NCBI GenBank assembly: GCA_016782645.1
Contig: JADHYC010000017.1
Location: 1-39,943 of the forward strand
DNA from: Fidelibacterota bacterium
Lineage (GTDB): Bacteria; Fidelibacterota; UBA2242
Direction of reading: 5' to 3'
DNA length: 39,943 bases
Positions 1 to 9,132 of this stretch are shown in pieces. The notes beneath the pieces were generated by a model. That model saw only the letters and a program-made list of their open reading frames with translations. It was not told the origin of the DNA and did not search any database. Position numbers and translations under genes: made by a program. The number at the start of each line of letters is the position of its first letter. Within the stretch, counting starts at the first letter, position 1.

Positions 1-408
1 AAATAAATCCATATACAATGCCACGATCAAAGCTAGTGCTGAAAGCACGAATATAAAAAAGTAATTTATTCTCTCTTTTTTTGCACTCAAACTACAAAGA
101 ATTCCGTTTATCACTCCATAATCTTCCTTGGAGAGTGGCTTGTTTTGGTCTATTTTATATACAATATTGTGTTCCTTAATTAAGTTATATCTTCCTTGTG
201 TCACTTTATATTTATACATGAAGAAGATAAAGAATCCTCCTATGCCAATATACCATGAAATCTTTCCATACACAGGATTCATATGCATTATGACGGTTAC
301 GACTCTCATTGCGATTGTGGCTATTAAGCCAATTATAAAGAATATCCAAGAAGTGTAGCTATCTCGGCATCTTTTTTTTTCAATACAATTTATGCATTTA
401 TCATTCAT
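1..408 (-). CDS. Membrane protein of unknown function, 3' end cut by window
   Basis: An uninterrupted minus-strand frame of 136 codons runs from an ATG at 408 off the window edge. The protein starts MNDKCINCIEKKRC, giving cysteines at 5, 8 and 14 that could bind a metal. Three hydrophobic segments follow at about residues 20-42, 50-66 and 115-136, so it is probably an inner-membrane protein with a short cytoplasmic Cys-rich head. I do not recognise the family. It lies downstream (minus sense) of an attC-like site and the yefM-yoeB pair, so it may be another cassette cargo gene. No clear ribosome binding site is visible. Coding character is supported by the long open frame with sensible membrane topology; the plus-strand frame over the same bases is less protein-like. 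Confidence 0.65.
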   Translation of the reverse strand, partial: MNDKCINCIEKKRCRDSYTSWIFFIIGLIATIAMRVVTVIMHMNPVYGKISWYIGIGGFFIFFMYKYKVTQGRYNLIKEHNIVYKIDQNKPLSKEDYGVINGILCSLSAKKERINYFFIFVLSALALIVALYMDLF

Positions 409-421
409 AAATAATTTTTCA

Positions 422-553
422 ATTTAACGGCCAAACATGAGCTGCGCTGGTGTAATTGCGTATATCTTCCATTTTTCCGAAAATCTGTCCCAAAATCACC
501 AAAATCTCAAAAAATCACGGCTGGTAAGCTTCACCTCGATGTAATGGTTAGAA
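422..553 (-). other. attC-like recombination site (integron cassette)
   Basis: The site begins with ATTTAAC (fits RYYYAAC) and ends with GTTAGAA (close to GTTRRRY), 15 bases beyond the yoeB stop. The ends form an imperfect inverted repeat, and the interior (CCAAAATC..CCAAAATCTC) and right arm (TCACCTCGAT) closely resemble the attC at 12519-12652. The placement directly after a minus-strand stop is what a cassette 3' end should look like. The arm pairing is weaker than in the sites of the main array. Confidence 0.55.
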
Positions 554-567
554 TTTAATACTCTCTT

Positions 568-822
568 TCAATAGTGATATCTTAACTGAGCAATATATAT
601 AATATCTTTCTCAATTTTATATACTAATCTATGTTCGCTATTTATTCTACGAGACCAATAACCTGACAAATTATGCTTTAATGGTTCAGGTTTTCCCAAA
701 CCTTGATATTTATTTCGCTGAATATCTTTTATAAGTTCATTTACACGGATTAACGTTTTTTTATCTGTTTTTTGCCAGTAAAGATAATCTTCCCATGAAT
801 GATCTGAAAATAATATTTTCAC
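568..822 (-). CDS. yoeB: YoeB-family mRNA interferase toxin
   Basis: An 84-residue RelE/YoeB-fold endoribonuclease that cleaves mRNA in the ribosomal A site when freed from its antitoxin. The family's catalytic residues are in place: Glu46 in GKPEPLKHNLSGYWSRRI, Arg65 in EHRLVY, and the C-terminal His83-Tyr84 of LRYHY. Length matches E. coli YoeB (84 aa). The start is GTG at 822, overlapping the antitoxin stop (GTGA), which is the usual translational coupling of this operon. An attC-like site follows immediately, consistent with the pair being carried as an integron cassette, a common location for toxin-antitoxin modules. The protein looks intact. Confidence 0.95.
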   Translation of the reverse strand: MKILFSDHSWEDYLYWQKTDKKTLIRVNELIKDIQRNKYQGLGKPEPLKHNLSGYWSRRINSEHRLVYKIEKDIIYIAQLRYHY

Positions 823-1070
823 TCTATCAGATCTCGTTCAAATCCACTTCCAGTTTCAAGTTGTTTAATCGATTCAAATAAGTATTTAGCATTTTTTGAA
901 CTTTTTAAAAGATAGGCTGTCTCATCTAAAGATTCATAATCTTCTAGAGAAAGCATTACTACTGCTTCATTATTTTTTCGAGTAATAATGATAGGATTAT
1001 GATCTTCACAAACTTTTTTCATGGTTTTTGCTAAATTTGCTCTTGCATTTGTGTAAGAAATTGCTTGCAT
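819..1070 (-). CDS. yefM: YefM/Phd-family antitoxin
   Basis: Antitoxin partner of YoeB. The N-terminal Phd/YefM DNA-binding domain starts MQAISYTNARANLAKTM and contains the family pattern NNEAVVMLSLEDYESLDET; the C-terminal part is the disordered toxin-binding tail. The ATG at 1070 is chosen because GAGGTG sits 4 bases upstream, giving 83 residues, the usual size; an upstream in-frame extension to 1100 would run through the operator. The gene overlaps yoeB by 4 bases. Autoregulation is expected from the TGTACA palindromes just upstream. Confidence 0.93.
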   Translation of the reverse strand: MQAISYTNARANLAKTMKKVCEDHNPIIITRKNNEAVVMLSLEDYESLDETAYLLKSSKNAKYLFESIKQLETGSGFERDLIE

Positions 1071-1088
1071 AAAACACCTCATTTTAAT

Positions 1089-1110
1089 GTACATGTACAA
1101 TATAATGTAC
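1089..1110 (-). promoter_or_regulatory. YefM-YoeB operator (TGTACA palindromes)
   Basis: TGTACATGTACA at 1089-1100 contains two TGTACA hexamers, followed by a half site ATGTAC at 1104-1109. The core hexamer TGTACA is the one known to be bound by YefM and YefM-YoeB in E. coli. The site lies 20-40 bases upstream of the yefM start and would overlap its promoter, as expected for an autorepressed toxin-antitoxin operon. Confidence 0.7.
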
Positions 1111-1519
1111 GATTAAATCAAATGCAAGAAAATGTTAGTGTTTTAAAATTAAACATCTGGGAACTAGGCATCGCTGTGACTTGTTTCCACAAGCCTTTGT
1201 TTTATCAAAAAAACTTTCCCAAGATCTCCAAAACCTGAAATTCACGCAACAGCTGGTAAAATGGAAAGGGCGGGTATCCTTATTGATTAATAAACATTAG
1301 TGTGTAAGTTTATATGGAATGTTACAAAGTCGCATATTATTTAGAGAATCAAATTTAGAGAGCTGCCTGACTGCAATCATCACCTACTGCGAGAGTTAAT
1401 GCAAATATCCAACAACTGATCAAATATACTTTAAAAATCTAAAAAATTCCCAAATCATCGAATAGCTCACAGCACTACCTCCAACGAATGATCAGGGCAT
1501 TTTGCTTGATGATTATGTG
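1101..1519. other. Non-coding stretch between toxin-antitoxin pair and CopG remnant
   Basis: About 420 bases without a convincing gene on either strand. The pieces at 1203-1262 and 1436-1465 (CCAAGATCTCCAAAACC, AAAATTCCCAAATCATC) resemble the interior of the attC sites at 422-553 and 12519-12652, so degenerate cassette ends are possible, but no clear RYYYAAC/GTTRRRY pair could be found. I see nothing else. Confidence 0.4.
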
Positions 1520-1759
1520 TTATCTCGCTTCCAATCTACTAACAAGATTTCCATTTACATATTTGTGTAATATACTGGAGATAAATGTCTGGTATGGTAA
1601 ACCTTCTTGTATAGCCCGTCTCCTTAGTTCGGTTATATCCCGTTCCGAAATGCGAATATTTACTCTTTTATTCTTACGCATAGTTAGTTTGGCATATTCT
1701 TTCAGATCAATCTTTCTTTTCTCTAGATTGTAAACTGATTTCCACTCACCTTTTTCAAG
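1520..1759 (-). pseudogene. CopG/BrnA-type antitoxin, 5' end missing
   Basis: An 80-codon minus-strand frame reads LEKGEWKSVYNLEKRKIDL, then RKNKRVNIRISERDITELRR, then EGLPYQTFISSILHKYVNG. This is the ribbon-helix-helix antitoxin family (CopG/BrnA-like) that normally begins some 10-25 residues earlier with a Met. Here the codon before LEKGEW is a TGA stop (1760-1762), so the start has been lost. The first in-frame ATG (1681) would leave 53 residues with the DNA-binding helices. No partner toxin gene precedes it; instead an attC-like sequence abuts the break. Either a dead gene or a shortened orphan antitoxin. Confidence 0.7.
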
Positions 1760-1802
1760 TCACACTGCAAGCGTTTTGCGTCTGGTGCAGTGGATGTTAG
1801 GC
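1760..1802 (-). other. attC-like half site
   Basis: The sequence ends with GTTAGGC, a perfect GTTRRRY core, preceded by a hairpin-capable stretch (CACTGCA ... TGCAGTG, 1762-1793). The opposite arm with RYYYAAC is not recognisable, so it looks like a recombined or decayed attC. It sits 87 bases beyond the stop of the 1889-2602 gene and directly against the truncated antitoxin. Confidence 0.4.
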
Positions 1803-1888
1803 CGATTATCAAGTATATTATTCCACCAATATATTTAATAACGTTAGATTAACTATTATATTATTCTATGTAAGGCTTATTAAATACA

Positions 1889-2602
1889 CTATCGGTTGAC
1901 GCGCACTATTTGCGTTATTTTAAATGATTCATGAGACATTAGATGGACGATTAATGGCTGTGTTGGAGTAATTGGTGGTGAGCTGAAAGCGACCCAATAA
2001 CTTCGCTTCGGATCATCATTCAATGTTCCCTCAGCAAAATTGAATAGTGGTGAAGGGGCACGTACTTTACCCTCAACTAATGGTTTATCAATAAAGAATC
2101 CAATGGACACTGGCGAAACAACAGCTTGTACCTGAACAACAACCTCTAATGCAAATGGAGCATCCGAGAGTGGTGATGGTATTTGGCGAACTGACGCTGT
2201 AAGACCTTCAATCATTGGTTTCATCTCTTGATCTTGTTTAATATTTACTACATTGTTGTCCCCTAAGATTATAGGGCTATTATCACCGTAAGTATTTTGA
2301 TTTGTACGGTCGTTTTTCACCACTTCCTCATTATTTTCATTTTTTAAAGTATGTCGTAATTCTGTTACTGATTTACTTTCGCTTTTAGCTGCAGATTTTA
2401 TCTTTTTTTGTTTTTTATCAGAAGGTTCGTAATCCATAGAATCAGGAGGGATTTTAGTGGCAATTTGGATCGGTTCATTCGGTGACCGCCAGATCATAAT
2501 CAACACGAATAGAGCCGTTCCAGTAACCAAAAGCGACAGAATTACTTTGGGCCAAAAGGGAAGCTCAGCTCCCCAGTTCAAAATTTTGTTTATTTCAATC
2601 AT
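1889..2602 (-). CDS. Membrane-anchored protein of unknown function
   Basis: A 237-residue protein starting MIEINKILNWGAELPFWPKV. One transmembrane helix lies at about residues 18-38 (VILSLLVTGTALFVLIMIW), followed by a charged Lys/Ser-rich linker and then QNTYGDNSPIILGDNNVVNI, a motif often seen as a spacer in bacterial membrane-associated proteins of unknown role. The C-terminal 100 residues look like a beta-rich domain. The ATG near 2602 is preferred over the longer TTG-started frame (2713) because AGAGGT stands about 8 bases upstream. I do not recognise a function. An attC-like half site downstream suggests it may be cassette cargo. Confidence 0.7.
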   Translation of the reverse strand: MIEINKILNWGAELPFWPKVILSLLVTGTALFVLIMIWRSPNEPIQIATKIPPDSMDYEPSDKKQKKIKSAAKSESKSVTELRHTLKNENNEEVVKNDRTNQNTYGDNSPIILGDNNVVNIKQDQEMKPMIEGLTASVRQIPSPLSDAPFALEVVVQVQAVVSPVSIGFFIDKPLVEGKVRAPSPLFNFAEGTLNDDPKRSYWVAFSSPPITPTQPLIVHLMSHESFKITQIVRVNR

Positions 2603-2838
2603 TTTTATTACCTCTAGGAATCGGCTTATCATATTAGTGAGTGGATTTAATCCACATAACATCCTGAGAAAAATCACACTTATATTTATACTAATAATTT
2701 TAAAGAAAGGCAATGCATTTCTTTGATTTATGAGTCTTATTAAAAAAGGTTATTTTGAATTTTGATAGCATAGTATATAGTGTAAACCAAAATGATATAT
2801 CCTATTTATAATGAAAGTATATTATAGTTTCCGACAAC

Positions 2839-4419
2839 TCACTTTAATAATATGCACTTACCGGTTGCTGAATAATCACCTGCCGAAATCCTGTAAAAAT
2901 AGACACCTGACACGTTGAAACTTCCATCCCACTTAACAGAATGATAACCGGATTGGATTCGCCTATTGATTAAAGTTTCAATCAATTGACCCTTTGTATT
3001 GTATATGGAAAGATTTACAAATCCCGATTTCGGTAATTGGTAAGAAATTGTTGTAACCGGATTAAACGGGTTGGGATAACTTTGGTAAAGCGAAAATTGC
3101 GTAGGTGATTTGGGTGTATTGTCAGCAATAGAAACAGGGAAATTCGCTGAACCGGGAGTTCCATAATCTCCGGCTCCAAAAGGAGTTGTAGATTCAACCC
3201 AGTTCGACCCGACACTATTATCGAGAGTTGAACTAATCAGAGCCATAGATGCACCGGTAGGATCAGGAAAACTAATTCCATCATCCCAGGCAACATAATC
3301 TACTGTATCACCATCGGGAGAAATCAGTATTAACTCATCATCGCTATTGGCTAAAATAATTCCAGAATATTCATAGTCAATAAAAACTCCTCCATTGCTC
3401 AAGGAATCACTATTCTTTCCTAATACTACAAAACCGTCAACAGGAACAATAACAGAACCTGAAATCAGATGTGAGTCAATATCATTGTCTTTTATTGTCC
3501 ATCCGTTCAAGTTCACTTCCGTGCTTCCGATATTAACAATTTCAAACCACTCCCCATTATCATCAGATACCGCACTTGGATCCTGCATAATTTCGTTGAT
3601 TACTAACTCAGGTGCACCAGACCTAATGAACCATATTCTTCTTGCGAGTGTCGAATCCAAAACAAAGGGATTGGGTTTATTATCCTGATAAGAAGCAATT
3701 TTCAAGCTTCTGTCGTATTCTTTCTGATCCACAGGATCATAATAATTCCATTGACTCATAGTATTTTTTTGCACTTCCCAAAAAGAAGAATTGGCTACAT
3801 ACTGGTACATTGAATAAAAATAAAATACTGCTCTCGCTGCATTTCCTTTGTGATCTTCACGCGGTTCAAAACGTTCAGGACTATTATTTTCCTTTTCGCT
3901 GTATTCATCAATATTCTCAGTAGGTATTGTGGTCTGATAATAATCAAGCCTGAACCATTTATCAGTATTAGCATCAGGAATTTCGGCATAAGGATCATTA
4001 CCTCTCGAAGAGTTAACATTATCTTTGCATGGAAAAAGATGATGCATATCGCTTCTTTGAGGTTCATCTGCCGCCCCCATAGATTGCGGCCATGTATGCT
4101 CGCAATTTATTCCTTTTGCGTTAGTAGAATTCCGAGGGTAAGCGAGATCATCTATTGTTATCGTGTAGCCCGTATAAACGCAAGATAGTTGATTTCCGTC
4201 GTGAATATCGATCTCGCCGTATAATTTATCTCTTGCTCCATTATACCCGAGTGTCGTGGATGTTTTGTAATTGGTAATAACATAATCGAGTAGTTCTTGC
4301 TCACTAAGCCCCTCACCAATCGTCGTTTGTATCTGTGAAAATACAGTGGATAATAGTAATGTAAAAACTAAACTATACTGTACGATATAGGTCTTTTTAA
4401 ATCTAATCACTTTTTTCAC
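2839..4419 (-). CDS. Secreted endonuclease I with lamin-tail and C-terminal sorting domains
   Basis: A 526-residue exported nuclease. Residues 1-29 form a signal peptide. Residues about 35-270 are endonuclease I (EndA/NucM family, His-Me finger nuclease) with INCEHTWPQS, SDMHHLFP, NSSRGNDPYAEI and FEPREDHKGNAARAVFYF; the His of the DMHH segment and the Asn/Glu-rich HKGNAAR segment are the metal/catalytic region. Residues about 272-420 match a lamin-tail domain (VINEIMQDP, GEWFEIVNIG). The last 80 residues carry the FCB-type sorting/adhesion module with SYPNPFNPVTTISYQLP and end GKCILLK, implying export through a type IX-like route or surface attachment. It would degrade extracellular DNA/RNA. 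Start ATG at 4419 is followed directly by the basic signal-peptide n-region. Confidence 0.92.
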   Translation of the reverse strand: MKKVIRFKKTYIVQYSLVFTLLLSTVFSQIQTTIGEGLSEQELLDYVITNYKTSTTLGYNGARDKLYGEIDIHDGNQLSCVYTGYTITIDDLAYPRNSTNAKGINCEHTWPQSMGAADEPQRSDMHHLFPCKDNVNSSRGNDPYAEIPDANTDKWFRLDYYQTTIPTENIDEYSEKENNSPERFEPREDHKGNAARAVFYFYSMYQYVANSSFWEVQKNTMSQWNYYDPVDQKEYDRSLKIASYQDNKPNPFVLDSTLARRIWFIRSGAPELVINEIMQDPSAVSDDNGEWFEIVNIGSTEVNLNGWTIKDNDIDSHLISGSVIVPVDGFVVLGKNSDSLSNGGVFIDYEYSGIILANSDDELILISPDGDTVDYVAWDDGISFPDPTGASMALISSTLDNSVGSNWVESTTPFGAGDYGTPGSANFPVSIADNTPKSPTQFSLYQSYPNPFNPVTTISYQLPKSGFVNLSIYNTKGQLIETLINRRIQSGYHSVKWDGSFNVSGVYFYRISAGDYSATGKCILLK

Positions 4420-4476
4420 ATTTTAAAATTAAAGTATCAAAATCCCCATAATAATATAACAAATCTACTGATAGAA

Positions 4477-6555
4477 TTATCCTTTTCTTTTTTTTCTTCG
4501 CTCTTCAATAATCATTTCTTCTATGGCTTTCGGGAGAGGTGCATATTTAAGAAATTCCATAGAGTAGTTTGCACGTCCACTGGAATGCGTCCTTAACGCA
4601 GATGCATATCCGAACATTTCCATCAATGGAACAGTACCAGTGAGTTTCTGTGAGCCCTTCCGATAACGGCGCATATTGTTGATTTTTCCTCGCCTCCTAT
4701 TGATATCACCAATTATATCTCCCATATAAGTGTCGGGAGTATTGATTTCAATTTTCATAACAGGTTCCAGTAACTTTATCGCAGCTTTATTAACAACAGT
4801 CCTTAATCCCTGAAAAGTACATATCTGGAAAGCCATTTCACTGGAATCAACAGAGTGATAGCTTCCATCAATCAATACAAATTTAATATCCACCATCGGG
4901 TAATCAGCCATTAATCCTTTTTCTACAGTTTTGCGGAATCCTTTTTCAACTGCAGGGATATACTCTCTCGGAATATTACCGCCTTTAATATGATCAATGA
5001 ATTCTATACCCTTTTTAGGATTAGGTTCAAGTCTGAAAATAATATGTGCAAACTGACCTCTGCCGCCAGTCTGTTTTTTATATTTATACTCATGACGTAC
5101 CTCACGAGTAATTGTCTCCCGAAATGCTACGGCGGGCTCTCCTACTGCTACATCCAATTTATACTCAGTCTTCAGGCGGTCAACGATCACTTCCAGGTGA
5201 AGTTCTCCCATACCTGAAATGACAGTTTCCTCAGTTTCATCATCAAAGTGTACTTTGAAAGAGGGGTCCTCAAGTACCAATTTATTTAATGCATTACCCA
5301 ATTTATCCCTCTCTTTAGTGCTTGAAGGCTCGATCTTCATATCTACTACTGTTTCCGGATAGTGAATATTCTCAAGAAGAATAGGATACTCCTTATCACA
5401 CAAAGTATCACCGGTCGTTGTATATTTCATACCGATTAACGATCCTATATCTCCAGCCTTAAGTGTACTTAACTCTTCCCTATTATTAGCATGGATTCTT
5501 AAAATCCGCCCAACTCTTTCCTTTTCTCTCTTAGATGAATTGTAAATATAGCTACCGGCTTTCAATTCACCTGAATAGACACGAATAAATGTCTGCTGAC
5601 CCACATAGGCATCTGTGCTAATTTTAAAAGCAATAGCAGAAAATGGTCTCCTATAAGAAGGCTTTCGAGAAATGGTTGTTCCAGGATCATTAACATCAGT
5701 CCCAAGAACAATACCCCTGTCAATTGGTGAAGGAAGATAATCCACAATAGCATCGAGAAGTAATCGAATACCTTTATTTTTAAAAGCTGAGCCGCAAAAT
5801 ACAGGAGTAATGCAAAGATTTAAAACTGCATGACGGGCAGCTTTTTCAATATCTATGACTGTTATTTCTTCCTCATCAAGATATTTTTCCATTAATGATT
5901 CATCAAAATCAGCCAATTGTTCAATTAATCTTATATGCAATTGGATTGCTTTCTTCCTCAAATTCTCAGGAATATTTGAAATTTGCATATCCAGTTTTTC
6001 ATAAGTAATTGCCTTCATAGTCACAAGATCAATAATGCCTTTAAAATCAGACTCCTCCCCAATAGGAATCTGGAAAAGAACAGCATTAGCTCCCAGCATT
6101 TCATTCATCGCCTCAATTGTCTGATGTAGATTGCTACCCTGCCGATCCATCTTGTTGACAAATGCGATACGTGGAACTTTATATGTATCCGCTTGATGCC
6201 ATACGGTCTCGCTTTGTGGTTCTACTCCACCAACAGCGCAAAACACCATAACAATCCCATCAAGAACACGAAGTGACCTTTCAACCTCTAATGTAAAATC
6301 TATGTGCCCGGGTGTATCAATTATATTAATCTGATGATCTTTCCAATCTGTTGTAATGGCAGCCGAACTAATAGTAATACCACGTTCCTGCTCCTGCTGC
6401 ATAAAATCCATCACTGCCTGTCCGTCGTGAACTTCCCCAATCTTATGAGTGATACCTGTAAAAAAAAGAATTCGTTCAGTTGTTGTTGTTTTTCCAGCAT
6501 CAATATGAGCGACAATACCTATATTTCTTATCTTTTGAATTATTGACTTTCCCAT
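4477..6555 (-). CDS. fusA: Elongation factor G
   Basis: A 692-residue translational GTPase that drives ribosomal translocation (and, with RRF, recycling). The G1 motif AHIDAGKTT (16-24), switch [11 protein letters not shown]3 DTPGH, G4 NKMD and the later GSAFKNKG are all present; domains II-V follow, with the domain IV segment GGRGQFAHI and the domain V segment [10 protein letters not shown]. Length is normal. GGGAG stands 8 bases before the ATG. It lies between a secreted nuclease and a nitroreductase, not in an rpsL-rpsG-fusA-tuf operon, so it could be a second EF-G paralogue; this window cannot settle that. Confidence 0.95.
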   Translation of the reverse strand: MGKSIIQKIRNIGIVAHIDAGKTTTTERILFFTGITHKIGEVHDGQAVMDFMQQEQERGITISSAAITTDWKDHQINIIDTPGHIDFTLEVERSLRVLDGIVMVFCAVGGVEPQSETVWHQADTYKVPRIAFVNKMDRQGSNLHQTIEAMNEMLGANAVLFQIPIGEESDFKGIIDLVTMKAITYEKLDMQISNIPENLRKKAIQLHIRLIEQLADFDESLMEKYLDEEEITVIDIEKAARHAVLNLCITPVFCGSAFKNKGIRLLLDAIVDYLPSPIDRGIVLGTDVNDPGTTISRKPSYRRPFSAIAFKISTDAYVGQQTFIRVYSGELKAGSYIYNSSKREKERVGRILRIHANNREELSTLKAGDIGSLIGMKYTTTGDTLCDKEYPILLENIHYPETVVDMKIEPSSTKERDKLGNALNKLVLEDPSFKVHFDDETEETVISGMGELHLEVIVDRLKTEYKLDVAVGEPAVAFRETITREVRHEYKYKKQTGGRGQFAHIIFRLEPNPKKGIEFIDHIKGGNIPREYIPAVEKGFRKTVEKGLMADYPMVDIKFVLIDGSYHSVDSSEMAFQICTFQGLRTVVNKAAIKLLEPVMKIEINTPDTYMGDIIGDINRRRGKINNMRRYRKGSQKLTGTVPLMEMFGYASALRTHSSGRANYSMEFLKYAPLPKAIEEMIIEERRKKRKG

Positions 6556-6698
6556 TTAATAAACTCCCAATTTTTAAACTGGCAAATATATCATATTCGT
6601 TCTTTAATTGAAATGTATTTTTTACTATCTAACTTAATCGAACAAGCCGTTCCTATGGAACTGGTATTATTTTATACCATTCTTCTATAGACATACTT

Positions 6699-6732
6699 TC
6701 CCTTTCCCAACGGGATCCTCGGGACGGGACTT
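6699..6732 (-). repeat. Dispersed palindromic repeat, copy 1
   Basis: Read on the minus strand: AAGTCCCGTCCCGAGGATCC followed by CGTTGGGAAAGGG. Nearly the same 30-35 base unit occurs at 24813-24840 (minus) and 32451-32485 (plus). All copies are intergenic. Here it lies downstream of the nitroreductase gene. Confidence 0.7.
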
Positions 6733-6766
6733 GTGTTACGTAAATAAATCTCGCCTATAAATAATT

Positions 6767-7306
6767 TTATTTATAAAAACGTCTGATTTCATCCAGAGAT
6801 TTTCTCTCCTTCCCTTTATCAGAAACTTTCTCAGGATAGCCCATGCTGATCATAATATCAATCTTTGTTGATTTTGGGAGACTAAGTACCTTTTTCACAG
6901 CTTTTTCATTAAACCAGCCCAGCCAGCACGTACCAACGCCAAGTTCTTCAGCCTGTAATATCAAATGATCACATGCAATCCCAATATCTATTAAGCTGTA
7001 TTTTATATTTCTGAAAAATCCTCCAAGCATCGACGCATAGTTAGCTCGCTCTGTAATCGCAACTATGATAACCGGAGCCTTTTTAACAAAAGAATTTGAA
7101 GAATAAATGCCTGAAAGAGCTTTCTTAACAATTTCATTTCTCACTCCCTCATCATCAACAGCAATAAAATACCAGGGCTGTGAATTGCAAGCAGAAGGTG
7201 CCAAACGAGCAGCTTCCAAACATTTATCTATAATTTCTCTTGGTACAGTTTTGGAAGAATATTCACGCGTACTTCTTCTATTTTTAACAAGTTCAATAAA
7301 ATTCAT
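6767..7306 (-). CDS. Nitroreductase-family flavoprotein
   Basis: A 179-residue FMN-dependent oxidoreductase of the nitroreductase fold. The N-terminal signature NRRSTREYSSKTVP (9-22) supplies FMN phosphate contacts; SACNSQPWYFIAV is the flavin-binding Asn/Gln-Pro-Trp segment; GVGTCWLGWF and ISMGYPEK are also family-typical. Such enzymes reduce nitro compounds, quinones or other substrates with NAD(P)H; the actual substrate cannot be read from sequence. AAGGAG stands 6-8 bases ahead of the ATG. It is a single gene with about 240 bases on either side. Confidence 0.9.
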   Translation of the reverse strand: MNFIELVKNRRSTREYSSKTVPREIIDKCLEAARLAPSACNSQPWYFIAVDDEGVRNEIVKKALSGIYSSNSFVKKAPVIIVAITERANYASMLGGFFRNIKYSLIDIGIACDHLILQAEELGVGTCWLGWFNEKAVKKVLSLPKSTKIDIMISMGYPEKVSDKGKERKSLDEIRRFYK

Positions 7307-7548
7307 CGTATTGTCTCCTTCTTTGACTCGTAATGGTTTAAGGAAAATAAGAACTAACTGTTAAGAAGTTTAGAACTCCAGAGTGAATGATCCAACAAGA
7401 AAAAAAATGAATTGATACACTTTCCCTTTTGGACTTAAAGAGAAATAATTATTGAAAAAATTGATAAAAAGATTTTTACTACTAGGATTCTCAAAGTGGT
7501 CCTTTTTATAACGTGTATTATGGATCAGTTACATACTACCAATAACTT

Positions 7549-9087
7549 TTAAAAAGGAAAATCCTCATAATCTTGATGTGCTTCTATCTGTACAGGTTCT
7601 TCATCTGAAAAGGGCTTTTTCGCCTTTTCGTGAACTCTATTTCCATCAACAAAAATCGCTTTGGGAACTTCCGGACATACATACTCACAAGCACCACATC
7701 CTATGCAAAAATCAACATCTGTTTCTATATAAAATACATTATCTCTTTCAACTGTAAAAACCGCATGTGTTGGACAGATTTCAGCACAAGCACCACAGTC
7801 TTCGTCATTCTTGTACACAACACAATAATCTTCAATAAAATGAACCTTCCCAATCTGTATCAATTTTTTCTTTTCAAGTGAAATAGACAGTATTGCTCCT
7901 GTTGGACAGACCTTTCCACATATATTGCATTCATATTCGCAATATCCTTGTTTGAAATCCATTGATGGCTGCATTATCCCTGCTATTCCATACTTTAAAA
8001 ATGTAGGCTTTATGACCTTTGATGGACAAGCACTAACACATAGATGACAAGCAGTGCACGTTGCTGTGAAATGGTCCACACTTAAAGAACCCGGAGGAGT
8101 AATTGGAACAGACTTGTCTTCTGGTACTATCTTTTTAGAAAACAATCTAAGAGGAAAATTTAGTAATATCATAGAACCCGCAGTAAAGACAGAATCTTTA
8201 AGAAGATTTCTCCTTGATAAATCTATTTTCTTGTCTTTCTTTTTAATAGCCTGATTATATTCAACTGCTGATTTAATACATATTTCAAGACAATCAAAAC
8301 AGGCAACACATCGGGTCGGATCTACAGTTTGATTTCTAGCATCTATACATCCTGCTCTACATTCGTTTTCGCATTGACCACATGAAGTACACTTTTCCTT
8401 ATCAATGTATATTTTAAAAACTGAAAACCGGGAAACAATCCCCAGAAGAGTTCCAACAGGACAAATAGTATTACAGTACATTCTACCACGAAAGATTGAC
8501 ATCACCAAAAGGATGAAGAATAACAAAAGAGTTACAATTAATATTAGAGGAGTTATCTGATGTAGTTCTATCATTGAAAGTGCATATATGTCAAATTTCT
8601 CAAAGATAGAAACAATAACATTATTAATAAATACAAAAAGTGGTTTAAACATGTTTGTTGCAATCCTTCCGAAAAAACTGTATGGATCAAGAAAATTAAT
8701 GAATATTAATGTTCCAAGTATAGAGGATATAACTGTCAGGATTAAGATAGAATACCTTATTGAATTGTAAGGTTTCTGATAACTATTCTTTCTTCTTTTA
8801 ATAGTCTTTCTCGAAAAGAAAATCATCACATCCTGAAGTATTCCTAAAGGACAGAGACAGGAACAATAGACCCTACCGAAAACAATTGTAAGAAGAAATA
8901 TTATGAAAAAGCCAAAAGATGATAATCCTCCTACTACAACAATAAATTTTAAGAGCGATGGTGTAAATTGAAAAAATAAAAGTTTATTAGAGAAAAATAT
9001 TGATATTTTTTCTCCACCAAAAAAGGATAGAATAAATAAACCCATTACAAAAAAAGAAATTCCAATACGGATATTTCTAATTTTCAT
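7549..9087 (-). CDS. Membrane-bound polyferredoxin (NapH/CcoG-like)
   Basis: A 512-residue fusion. The N-terminal half has about five membrane helices and the NapH-type motifs YCSCLCPLGILQD and YCNTICPVGTLLG, which lie at membrane edges. Then come two 4Fe-4S motifs (CTSCGQCENEC, CVACFDCLEIC), a Tat-like RRNLLKDS stretch with a hydrophobic segment (about residue 290), and four more clusters (CTACHLCVSACP, CNICGKVCP, CGACAEICP, CIGCGACEYVCP). It is an electron-transfer protein carrying electrons across or along the membrane to a periplasmic partner. The neighbouring Tat-exported DUF362 protein is a plausible partner; this pairing is an inference. Confidence 0.9.
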   Translation of the reverse strand: MKIRNIRIGISFFVMGLFILSFFGGEKISIFFSNKLLFFQFTPSLLKFIVVVGGLSSFGFFIIFLLTIVFGRVYCSCLCPLGILQDVMIFFSRKTIKRRKNSYQKPYNSIRYSILILTVISSILGTLIFINFLDPYSFFGRIATNMFKPLFVFINNVIVSIFEKFDIYALSMIELHQITPLILIVTLLLFFILLVMSIFRGRMYCNTICPVGTLLGIVSRFSVFKIYIDKEKCTSCGQCENECRAGCIDARNQTVDPTRCVACFDCLEICIKSAVEYNQAIKKKDKKIDLSRRNLLKDSVFTAGSMILLNFPLRLFSKKIVPEDKSVPITPPGSLSVDHFTATCTACHLCVSACPSKVIKPTFLKYGIAGIMQPSMDFKQGYCEYECNICGKVCPTGAILSISLEKKKLIQIGKVHFIEDYCVVYKNDEDCGACAEICPTHAVFTVERDNVFYIETDVDFCIGCGACEYVCPEVPKAIFVDGNRVHEKAKKPFSDEEPVQIEAHQDYEDFPF

Positions 9088-9132
9088 TCTTCAATAGCTA
9101 TCTATCTTATTATAAATATCAGTCAATAAATC

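Noticed and set aside
128..358. A 76-residue plus-strand hydrophobic frame
   Set aside because: The opposite strand has a longer open frame (408 to the window edge) with a better protein character, so this is its shadow.
1140..1265. Another attC site
   Set aside because: The interior resembles attC sites at 422 and 12519, and GCTGTGACTTG/ACGCAACAGC could pair, but no GTTRRRY end is visible; left as a possible degenerate site only.
1488..1733. A plus-strand frame over the CopG remnant
   Set aside because: The minus strand matches a known antitoxin family; the plus frame is its mirror.
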